Shown: positions 47,115 to 56,426 of the stretch, piece by piece
Layout of the letters: each line of letters begins with the position of its first letter
How positions within the stretch are numbered: position 1 is the stretch's first letter
NCBI GenBank assembly: GCA_963575745.1
Contig: CAUYUJ010014334.1
Location: 94,501-158,500 of the forward strand
DNA length: 64,000 bases
DNA from: Prorocentrum cordatum
Lineage: Eukaryota > Sar > Dinophyceae > Prorocentrales > Prorocentraceae
Direction of reading: 5' to 3'
The notes under the pieces: model-generated
The model's database searches: none
The model's input: only the letters and a program-made list of their open reading frames with translations
Told to the model about the DNA's origin: nothing
Translations under genes and position numbers: made by a program

Positions 47115-47235
47115 GCGTCAAAATCTCCAACGCTGCAACCGCTCTGTGAGCCAAAATGGCTACGAACGCGATCGGAGAAACCCACCTGCCACCGCACTGC
47201 ACGGGATGTAATGTCTGCAAGGAACTGCTGTAGAC
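47115..47235 (-). other. SL-containing block, copy 2
   Basis: Minus-strand 47,166-47,145 matches the spliced leader at 19 of 22 positions. The block is shared with 41,550-41,698 on both sides of the SL, so the SL was already internal to the element when it multiplied. Confidence 0.78.
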
Positions 47236-47900
47236 GACAGCCTTCATGTTTTCTAGGACGCAATTCAAGACGGGCGGGCAACGCGTCCGCGGCGGCACGG
47301 GTCGGGTCGGGCGGTTGCGACATTAGGGCACGCCGTGGCGCGCCCCCCTTTGCCTGGCACGCGGGCGCCCGTGGCGGGCGGGCCGCGTCGGGCGGGCGGG
47401 AAAATGACACGTCGCGGTGCGTCCTTCGGCGTTCGCCCCATTACTCTCCCCCCTCGACGACGACGGCGACGAAGACAACGACCGACCGTCCGTCCGTCCG
47501 ACCGACTGACCGACCCGCCGACCGAGCGGCTGTCTGGCCAATCGACCGACCCACAACAACGACGACTACAGCGGCGACAACGACGCCGGCGCGAAGCTCA
47601 GCTGGTCGACCGTCGGCGGCGGCCCAAGTCTTGCGCCGGGGCGACGAAGGCGAGGCTGCCTTCTCCACCTCATTGTTTGCATTGATCGGGCTTGCGCTGT
47701 GAAGCTGTAGCGTTCTTTGCATAATGCAGGCGCGACACGGCGCGCGAAGTACCTGGCGGGCGCCGCGGAGGAAAGAACACGACAGAAGAATGCACGCCCG
47801 CCTGGCCAGGCTCTAGATGACAGCATGTACCTTAGTGTGATAAGTCCCCAGAACTGTTTTAAAAAGTAAGCACCTTGAGATCTAGTGGTACGCGCTGCCT
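47236..47900. other. Unassigned stretch with a CCGA/CCGT tetranucleotide tract
   Basis: A degenerate CCGTCCGTCCGACCGAC tract lies at about 47,480-47,530. The rest is unrecognised. Confidence 0.45.
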
Positions 47901-50000
47901 CTATTGCGTGCTAAGCAAGAAGGCAACAGTGCAGCGTGGGCAATCCTTGGGCTGCTACCCTAGTAAGCAAGACGTGCCCCCCACCTCCTGAACGGCGCCC
48001 CCCCCCCCCCCCCCCCCCCTCCCACCCTGCCCCGCCCCGCCCCCGCCCCCGCGCGCGCCGCCCCCCATCCGCGTCGTGCACCATGCCTGAGGCACGCGAG
48101 GGTAGAGCAGTTATTGATTGCGGAGGGTCAGAATTCGGCGGCAAAAGCGGGGCACATGACATGCAGATGCGATGTAAGAAGCGTGGCGTTGCGATCCTCC
48201 AGCTGTAGGCTCGCGCAGCGTTGGCTGGCTCGGTGCGTCGTGCTGCCTGCGCGCAGCGCACTTGTTCTGGCGCATCGCGCTGCTGGAACAAGCAGTCGGG
48301 TTGAGGCCCCCCTCCGTGGGCAACCTGCTCGCGCGCCCCCAAATCTGAAGACAAAACAAATCAGCGTGCAATTCTGCGGCTGCTTCCCGCAGTCAGAATT
48401 GCGCCGGCCATCGCCGCCCAAGTCATCCGCCCTCACCCCTGCCCCTGTCGTGCACCAAGCCTTCGCAAGGATATTGTCGAGCAGTCACAGTTTCCGGTGA
48501 GCTTGCAATCGGTCGCTAAATTGAAACAAATGCAGTCTGGCCACGGGCGCAGCCTTGTCCGGAGAAAAAGGAGCAGCGCCGCTTGCGCCAGGGCAGTCTA
48601 CATGCAGATGCGGGGGGGATAAAAAAAGAGCGGCACTGCGACGCTAGAGGGCTGAGGCTGGCGCGAAGTCGCCCTCCTTCTCGTCGAAGCACGCGGGCTC
48701 CTCCTTTGTAGATGCAGCCTCAGCCCAAGGGAAACAAAACGAAAATTGCCGTTTGCGTCGGGGCAGTCCAAGCACTGGTGCGATGTAGAAAACGCAGCGC
48801 TTCGACGCCAAAGGTTCGAGGCAGGCGCGAGGCCGTCTGACTTCTGCAGGTCGCCCGCCCGCAGTGCGCGGGCGGCCTGGCCAAGCTGGCGACAAGGCAA
48901 AACGGCATTGGCAATGTATAGCAATCTCGGGTAGCTGCCCGGGGTTTGGGGGCGCGCCCGGAGCCTCTTTCGTCCCGGGGCCCGTGCGTTATAAATGCAA
49001 TCCGAGTTGGGCAGGAGCCCTTTGTGTCCATGCGTATATATTTGGCTGGCCCGCGTAAGAACGGCCGGCGAGTGCGCCGGCTAACTCTTGAGCCGCCACC
49101 CGCGGGGGGGGGGGGGGCGCCGGGGGGGGGACGGGAAAGGCTGTTCGCGGAGGCAAGATAAAAGAAAAGCAGAGGGGCCTGCATGCGCGCTGGCATCGGC
49201 GGCAGAGGCTGGCTTTGAGGCAGACCTGCGCAAATAGAATGCAGACTGTAGAACGCCCTTGCAGCTGCACAGTACCTCCTGATAAGGTAAGACTTGAGAT
49301 CCCCCCCTCGCGGGCAAACTGCTCGCGCGTCCTCGAGCTCGGTTGAGGGCGCGTTGCGAAGGGCAGGCGGAGCGAGCAAATCCAGTCTGCGCGCAATTCT
49401 TGGGCTGCCAACCTAGGCCTCTAAAGACGCGCGACGAAGGCGCGAATGCATCGCGGAGCAAGCAACAACGACGGGAGAGGTAAAAGAGCAGGGGCCGTGA
49501 GCAACCGAAGGGGAATATGACCGATGCCGCATGCATACAAGTGGCGCGCAAGGCATCAGCCGTCCTGATTTGCCGGCATGGCGCGGCCCCCGGGGGGGGG
49601 GGGCGGGGGGGAGAGGAGGTCCAAGCTGGCTTGCGCGGCAAGGTCAAATGGCCGGTTGACACAGGGGTGCGGCAGGTGGAGACAGTGGGGAGACAAAAAA
49701 AGAGGTGCTGTTGAGCGAGCAATTCTGGCGCCGTTACCTATTGAGCAGCCAGTGCACAAGTCTTGGGCTGTTAACCCTTGGCGAGCAAAGATACATCTCA
49801 ACTTGCTGGGTCTGTGTCGCTGCTATGAAACGGCGAGCATGGTGAGAATGCAGCGTAGACCCTTCCCACCACGGGATTAATGACGGTGCAACGCATGCGG
49901 AAGTAAACATACATGGAGGCATACGCGCTTGGGACGGTCGGTCAGTAGTCCACCGTTGGAGCGTCGACCCCCCTACCGCCGCGTCAAAATGGCCGCGGCC
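47901..50000. repeat. Degenerate dispersed repeats, mostly unassigned
   Basis: A short motif near CAATYCTTGGGCTGCTAACC followed by GCGAGCAA-type sequence recurs near 47,940, 49,395 and 49,755. A second motif, GGGCAGTC(T/C), recurs near 48,590 and 48,763. C19 and G13 homopolymers lie at 48,000 and 49,105. No gene is recognised. Confidence 0.45.
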
Positions 50001-50267
50001 CAACTAGGGGCGAGCGAAGGGGGCGGAGGTCAACGCGTGCGAGGTATAGAGGGAGCTCGGCGCCTGTGATGCCAGAACAAATTAGTACCCATGGCACTGG
50101 GAAATTGTTGCGCCCACTGCGGCTGGCCCCTTGACTTGCCGACTGCGAGGAGAAGAGGGGGTCAGTAGTCCATGTTCTGCGGTAGTCGGGGCACGGGTGG
50201 TACTTGTGGCCGATGTCGCGGCATGTTGCGCGGTGTCTCCTTGCGCATGCAGTCCGTTGTGGCTTGC

Positions 50268-50629
50268 TCAGGCGGCGCCGTTGTTGTCGTAGTCGTTGGT
50301 CTGCGGCTTGGGTTTGGGCGGCATCTTGGACAGTTGCGGCATTACCTTGAACTGGGACTCCTTGAGGGGCATCTCTGGCCGGTCGCTGCTTGCGCAGAGG
50401 CTGGCGAGGTTCTGCCCGCAACGTCTGGTGCGAGCGGATCGCTTCCATGCAGTCGTGGACACGCGGGTCTCCCTTGTTGTGAACGGAAATGACTCTGCGG
50501 TTCTCGGCGACGTTGCGCCGCATGTCCAGCCAGGCGTAGATGTTGTGCGTGGAAGACGCCGCGTACGCGGGTTGGAGAGTAGGCCTGAATGGCGGCGTAT
50601 GTTTGTGGCGCACCAGAATGCAATGACAC
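50268..50629 (-). pseudogene. Unrecognised decayed coding fragment (c)
   Basis: Protein-like text on the minus strand: HNIYAWLDMRRNVAENRRVI, SVHNKGDPRVHDCMEAIR, then after a frame change NLASLCASSDRPEMPLKESQ and FKVMPQLSKMPPKPKPQ, ending at a stop. Codon choice and amino-acid mix look like a real protein. No family was recognised. It may belong with fragments a and b upstream on the same strand. Confidence 0.5.
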
Positions 50630-50639
50630 TTCCTGCAGC

Positions 50640-51560
50640 CGTCGCTATGCCAGTGCTTCTTCGTCGGGCGGGCAGATGATTGGCATGTGGGGCGCTGGTG
50701 GCGGTGGGTGCACGGGCATTGCGATTCTCGCTTTAGGTGGCCATGTGGAGATGGCCTCTGTGCGTGGCATAGCTGGCGCGTCTGCGGTCGAGCAGCCAGC
50801 GGTGGCGAGGATGGTCTTCGGTAGTTGGTGGTTGCTTGTTTGCAACGTATGTGGGGGGTGGTGGCGGTGTTTTTTCGGCTGATGGCGCGTGCTTGTTCGT
50901 CGGTGGCGCGGGCGGCCCCCGTGGGTCTGATGGTCTGCGGCTGTCGGAGTGCTCGTCATGATTGGTAGTGGGGATAAGGTAGGCGCTGTGTTGTATGATA
51001 GAAAACACGATGCACATGGAAAGTGCTGGTGGTGGCTTCTTGGCTGGCGATGTAGACTTGGTCGTCGGTAGTGTGGGCGGTTCTGCGGGTCTGTCGGCGG
51101 TCTCATCTGCGACTGTTGGAACGCTCGCCATCGTTGGTCGCGGGGGTGATGTAGGTGCTTGTTTTTGTGGCAAATGGGGTGCTCTTGGTTGGTGGCAGTG
51201 CTGGTGGTCGTGCTTGTCGGTCGCCCGTCGTGTTAGCTGTTGTCGACGTGTCCTCTTCGCGTGCGATGCAGGCGTCGGTCGGCGGCGTGGGCCTGGCAAT
51301 GCTGAGGGCGGCCATCGAGGTGCAGATTTGTCGTGAGAGTGCGGCTGCATCGTATATGATGACTGTCTAGTCGTGCTTCGTCTGTCGTCGCTGTGGCGCG
51401 TGCTTAGCCATCGCGATACTTCTAGCATCACCGCGATCATGTTTTGGTTGAGTGGCACGCGCCCACCTGTCACTTGCGCTTGGAAGTGGTGGCCAGCGGC
51501 AACAAAGGAAAGTGCAGCGCTAGCGCTGTAGAGGCCCACGGATGCGTTCATGTCGCTGCT
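50640..51560. repeat. Degenerate ~190-bp tandem repeat
   Basis: Segments at about 50,900-51,000 and 51,060-51,160 share GGTCGTCGGTR..G.GGGCGG, GGGTCTG and ATTGGTNGYGGGG.T.A.GTAGG. The pattern extends weakly to 51,200-51,260. A 272-residue Pro/Thr-rich minus frame across it is not convincing. Confidence 0.5.
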
Positions 51561-51860
51561 GTAGCGGCGCGGGGGCAGACGTGTTTTGTCGTTTTATTTT
51601 GTGCTCCTGGGGGGGGGGCTGGGCAATGGCAAGGAAGCATCGGCGTGGATGGCGCTCTTGAGTGGGAGGCGCTTGTTTTTTTTTTTTGTCGTAAGTGGTA
51701 GTTGGGATATCGAAAATGGGTTTGCTTGTGAATCGGGTCATAGCGGGGGATGTGGCAAGCATTGGGCGCCGTCTTAGGGTGCTCTTTGCACTTGTCCAAG
51801 CATCTGCCCCACCCAAGTAAGTCGTCGTTGGGGGGTGTGTCCGGATAGGTGCTGGCCTGT

Positions 51861-52302
51861 TCATGGTAGTGGGGGTGTAGTGCCGCCTGTCGTCGTCGTA
51901 GCCGTCGGCGTCATCAGTCGCTGGCGCGGCGGCAGTATGCGGTCCGCGCGCTTGGGTAGCGCATGTCGTGACACTTGATTGGCTACAGTGGGAGCAAAGT
52001 AGAACTCGCGCGTGTCTGGCGCTCTGGCCACGTTGGCCCATGGGTCGTTGCAGCTGGCTTCAGGTATTGGGATATACTGTTTTGCTTCATTGTTCTTGAA
52101 AGTCAGGTTGGGTATTATTTGCTGTGGTGGAGTCATCTCTGTGGGCCCCGAACGTCGGCGCCGTTCTCTGTCCACGTGTTCGTAGTGCCGTTGCTCAGCG
52201 TCATGAAGTTTAGCGAGCGGGCCCTGTGCGCGGCCGCAATGTGGGTGGTCGGCTGGGATGTCGGTAGGGAACCTGGACCCGTCTCTCGTAATTATGAGCT
52301 TC
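51861..52302 (-). pseudogene. Unrecognised decayed coding fragment (b)
   Basis: The minus frame reads KLIITRDGSRFPTDIPADHP, VDRERRRRSGPTEMTPPQQI, IPNLTFKNNEAKQYIPIPEA and REFYFAPTVANQVSRHALPK. This has normal amino-acid composition, unlike the repeat-derived frames. The frame is blocked upstream by a stop. Family not recognised. Confidence 0.5.
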
Positions 52303-52782
52303 CGTTAGGTGAAGTGCGGCCCATCAGGGTGGGGCGCGTCCAGCGCGGGCCGTGGGCGAATGAAGTTTGGGTTGATTGTGTTGCGCGGTGTACTCGCTGG
52401 GGCGCGAGACCTGCATGGGCCGGGGAGAGAGGTACTAGAACTTGCGTGGCCACATGGGTCTGTCCGACGTTGGCGCGGTCAACTCGTAATGTGTCGGAGG
52501 TGCGGGGCCTTGATTGTGGTTTGGTTTGGCCCGCGCGGTGCAATTCCACTGGGTCAGTAGATCACACTCATAGTCAGATGGGAATCGTTACTCGCTGCGT
52601 TATTGTTGTTGATGCGCGGGGGGTGGAGCGATGTGTCTTCTACGTTACTCGATGACGCAAGTGGCCCACGATGGGTGCAGCGTTGATTCGCCCGGTGCGA
52701 AGTTCATATGCGAGTAGAGCTCTGAGCCCAGGGAATTGTTGCGTCGTCGATCGTGGCGCTGGTGAATGCGGTGCCGACAGCG

Positions 52783-53340
52783 TCAGTGAACTTGCTGCGT
52801 ATGCCGCAATCTTCGTCCAACTGAAACCTTTACCTCTTGTCGCCTTACTGGGTGGTGGATATTGCAGATCGTCTCCATGGGGCTCTTTTCTGCACCGTCT
52901 TCGATGACATGAGCGCACCTGTGTCGTGCAATGTAGTTGTCGATGTCGTTGTTGGAACGGTCCCAAGTAAGGTGTATAGAGGGCCGCCGCAGGACGTCGC
53001 GTGGTGGTTTTTCGTTGTCGCCAAATGGCTTATTGCCGAGTCGGTCGTCAGCCTTCCTGTAGAATGGTATGCGGGCAACCCTCTGTGACCAGTGCGTCTC
53101 GACGTTGGTGTGCGAGGGGTGGATCTTCCATCCGTCAAGAGCTTGCTGGAGTCGTTGCTGTAGTAGTCTATAAAGAACTGCCTAGTGAAGTCTGGTCGGT
53201 ACGCAATCGCGTTGCGCGTCTGCCTCGTGGCGCGTGCCCATCCGAAGGCAGTGCGCACGGGCTGGTACCGTTATCCCATGTGTAGGGATAGATGCACAAA
53301 GTACTTGTCGATCATGCAGTCGATGGTGATGTCTTGCTAG
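52783..53340 (-). pseudogene. Unrecognised decayed coding fragment (a)
   Basis: The upstream phase reads DITIDCMIDKYFVHLSLHMG, a TAA stop, then RYQPVRTAFGWARATRQT, AIAYRPDFTRQFFIDYYSND and SSKLL. A one-base shift near 53,125 continues it as WKIHPSHTNVETHWSQRVAR, IPFYRKADDRLGNKPFGDNE and RSNNDIDNYIARHRCAHVIE, to a TGA at 52,783. The two phases make sense only when joined, the mark of a decayed gene. Family not recognised. Confidence 0.55.
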
Positions 53341-53824
53341 TTGGGTTGTACCTGTGCCCGTAGTGAGCGCGCTGAGTCGGGGTCGCATGTTGCGGATGTC
53401 GCCGTGCGTAGTAGCTCCTGTGCGCGCGCTCTGCTTCGCGTCTTGAATCGAGGCGGTAGTTCGCCAGCGCCGCCGTCTTCGCACTGCTCTGTGGACCGTC
53501 GGCAGCGTTGTTATATGAATCGTTTTCCTTATGTCGAACATTGGTCGCCTGACTTCTCCGAGCACGAGATGTGGGCGGATGGCGCAGGCAGGCCCATGGA
53601 ACTTGCATCGTCGGCCCGCCGGTCGACATGCACGGCGATCGCGTCGCCCTCCGAGGGCGCGCCTGGCGCCCGCCGTGGCTGCGCGGCGCCTAGTAAAGAC
53701 AAAACTGCGGGCATTGTAGGGATCGCTTGTGCGAGCTTGGCTGATGCGGCACGCAAGTAATGGAGGAAACAATCCAGCGTAGGAAACTCAAGACAGAGGC
53801 GACGCGTTCGGGACTCTCAGCTGG

Positions 53825-54130
53825 TGCACATTGCATGCTCCTACCTGAGGCGCGCCTCGCGGCTGTCATCCCAGGTATGGCGCAGGTGCAGCCCATGTGC
53901 TTGTAGCGGTGGTTTGCTGGCGCGTGCGCCGCGCGTCGCAGTGCTGGATGGTGCTCATGAGACAGAGAATGCGCGATGCCTAGGTAAGGGCCAGGAGGGG
54001 CAACTGTTTGGGATGCAACGCGCTGCAGCGGCCTACGCAATATCTTCAATTGTCCTCGACTGTCCGTTGTCAATCATCGATATCATCACGCATATGTGGC
54101 AAAATCGCAAGTGTATAAAACGCAGGCTGC
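53825..54130. repeat. Tandem duplication, copy 1
   Basis: From CATGCTCCTACCTGAGGCGC to about CAAAATCGCAAGTGTA. Copy 2 begins about 393 bp on. In minus orientation both give related peptides (RGQLKILRRPLQRV and RGQLEILRCPLQRF), so it may have been coding, but stops differ between copies. Confidence 0.8.
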
Positions 54131-54214
54131 TAACTGCACCGTGTAAGTCGTATAAAAGGTCTGTCCTGCATAGTAAACTCCGGGCAACGGTCGGCCCTCT
54201 CGGGGCTGTCTGCT

Positions 54215-54513
54215 GGCGCACCTTTCATGCCCCTACATGAAGTACGCCTTGCGGCTGCCATTCCATGAATGAAGCAGGTGCAATTTCAGCGCTCCTCGTG
54301 GTGGTTTGCTGATGGGTGCTGCGCGTCGCCATGCTAGACAGTGCTCGTAAAACAGAACATGTGCGAAACTAAGACAGGGGCCGAAAAGAGCAACGGCTTG
54401 ATGCATGAAGCGTTGCAACGGACATCGCAATATCTCCAATTGTCCTCGAGCGCGCGTTGTCAAGCATCGATGCCAGCACGTGCATGTGACAAAATCGCGT
54501 ACACGGCGAAGGC
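54215..54513. repeat. Tandem duplication, copy 2, broken by retrocopy 2
   Basis: Diverged copy of 53,825-54,130. It runs to CATGTGACAAAATCGCG, and homology stops near 54,503-54,513, exactly where the A-rich tail of retrocopy 2 begins. Confidence 0.78.
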
Positions 54514-56249
54514 GTTTTTCTTTTTTTGTTTTGAAAAATATGCGACCGCGAACGCGTGCAAACACGAATTCAACGCTGGCCAAACAGCGCTCGCACTGCG
54601 CCCGAAGAGTTCCCCGAGGCCGCACGGCCAAGGGTCGTGCTCCACGGGGGGGCGCGCCGGGGCCGTGGCGCGGATTGCAGCACCATCGCATGGGGCGCCA
54701 GCGCCGCCCACGGCTGGCCTGCACGGAGGCAGCCGAGGTGTGCAACCTCGATCCTGGCCGCCGCATCCGCTCAGGCCGAATGCAAACTCACTTCCGAGGG
54801 CCACGGCCTCGGCTCGCCTGCTTCCTGAGGGTGGCCTTGAGCTTGGTAAGCTGGGCCCTCTGCCACATCCGCAGCCGCGCGGCAGCGCCGCCACCCCGCC
54901 CGGCGCCGCTGCAACGCCCGCCGCGCGGCCTCGGCCTTGGCCTCGGCCGACTCCACGAGAGCCGCCTGCCTGCGCAACGCCTCCCCGCAGGCCCCCCCCT
55001 GAGCGGGGCGCGGGCGCGCCCCCGGCCATCGGGGGCGGGGGGTAGTGCGGGGGCCCGCCAAGCCCCTCGGAGCCCACCGCCGCCTTCTGCTCCGAGCCCT
55101 CCAGCTGACGGCTCCGGAGCCCAGGGCGGCAAACCCTTAGCCTGCGCGGCGGCGGCCTCAGCGGCCGACGCCAGGGGCAGCGCCGCCGCGCGCTGGACTG
55201 TCCTGCCAAGCTGAACCACGTTGGCCAGCGCCGTCGAGTCGCCCGAGCCCTTGGACATCGCGAAGCGTTTGACGGCGCCTTCCTGCTCTTTCTGCTTGGC
55301 CACGCGCTCCCCGCAGAGAGTCGCCGCGCCGCCCACCGACGCCTTCGCGCCGTCCTCGTTTATGTCCTTGTCGCCACCGTCGAACTTGCACTGCAGCTTC
55401 CAATCCTGCAGGGCGCCCTCAGCCGTCGCGACGATGACCCCGAGCTCATGCTGATTGCCGCCGAGCTCGTGGGACTCGTTGAGGTCCTCACTATTATCCT
55501 TGTCTTCGGGCTTCCTGCACTTCGCGGGCGCTTCGATCATCGCCCTCATCCTGGCCGGGCCGCCCATGCCATCCTGCGCCACCTCCCCGCTCTCAGGTTT
55601 GATCGCCATCGCGAGCTAGGCCTTGATCTGCGCCACCTCGCTCGCGAGGAACGCTAACGCCTTCGCCAGCTTGACGCGCTTACCGCAGGGCTCCTGCTGC
55701 GCTTCCTCGCCCAGCACCTGCCCCGTGAGCTCGGCGAGCGGCTTGTCCTCCATCTCTGAAGCCGATCTGAACTCTGTAGGCCCCTCTGTGGCGCCATCCT
55801 TCACATCGGACTTCTCCGCCGCGCCCTGCGCGCGCTGGCGCGCCCCCCTCTGCGAGCGCCGCGGGCCCGGGAAGGCCTCTTCGAGCAGCTCGATCGGGAG
55901 ATCAGCGTCGCCCAGGCGCCAGGCGCCAGCGGGCGCCGGCGCCGCGGCGCAAGCGCGCCTGCCCATCGGGCCACTGCACCTGGATGCGCTGCAGCATCGC
56001 CGGAACCATCGCGGCAAGGCGCGCCGCAAGCTCCTCGACGCCGCCGCCTCAGGCTCGCGCAGGTTGCGCCGAAGCCACGACGCGCCAGCAGGCCGCAGCG
56101 GCCGCCGCTGCCTCCACCTGGCAGCTGTTTCCGCCCACGGCGGCGCCCTTGGCCGCCGCCTCGACGAGAGTAGCCCCCACGCCGCGCCACTGCCGCGGGG
56201 CTCGCGGGAGACCGCGCCACAACTCGGCCTGGGCCAAAATGGCAACCGA
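54514..56249 (-). pseudogene. Processed retrocopy 2 (probable), SL to A-rich tail
   Basis: At the minus-strand 5' end (56,249-56,228) the SL is matched at 18 of 22 positions. The 3' end is an A-rich tail at 54,540-54,514. Flanks ACGGCGAGGGC (56,249-56,259) and ACGGCGAAGGC (54,503-54,513) agree at 10 of 11, a likely target duplication. Coding-like text: AQAELWRGLPRAPRQW, MVPAMLQRIQVQWPDGQ, then VKLAKALAFLASEVAQIKA, MAIKPESGEVAQDGMGG and an Ala/Gly-rich end, with frame changes and stops between. Family not recognised. A caution is that the frame reads smoothly across the SL site (GFLDVPSPSVAILAQA), so the SL match could be chance. Confidence 0.6.
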
Positions 56250-56426
56250 CGGCGAGGGCACGTCTAGAAACCCTTCGCAGGCGCGCGGGCGACCTTGTCA
56301 AACTCAAGCATGCTGGGCACAAGCGGGACACCCCGGGGCAAGCCATTCATGGCCACGGCTCGCCCCTGCGGGGCCCGCAGCCCCCGCGCCCCGCCGCCGC
56401 GCGCGCGGCGCGGGCCGCGCCGCTCG
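56250..56426 (-). other. Spacer between the two retrocopies
   Basis: Very GC-rich, with a protein-like minus frame MNGLPRGVPLVPSMLEFDKV ending at a stop at 56,264. It may be remains of an older copy of the same gene that served as target. Confidence 0.4.

Larger units (their letters stand above)
42321..47170 (-). mobile_element. Decayed retroelement: gag-like, RT, RNase H
   Basis: Minus-strand order from 5' to 3': SL-containing block (47,166-47,145), gag-like region, Cys/His motif, a conserved region of unknown role, RT, connection and RNase H. RT directly followed by an RNase H with an SDN motif and a terminal VVDALS motif is seen in LTR/DIRS-like elements, and multi-copy elements of this type are frequent in dinoflagellates. 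No LTR, integrase or tyrosine recombinase was seen, so the class is left open. Frameshifts and at least one stop (42,918 region) inactivate it. Ends are approximate. Confidence 0.8.

Noticed and set aside
42321-47410. A single intact polyprotein retroelement
   Set aside because: Motifs are split over several phases and the RNase H frame has a stop; no LTR or integrase was seen.
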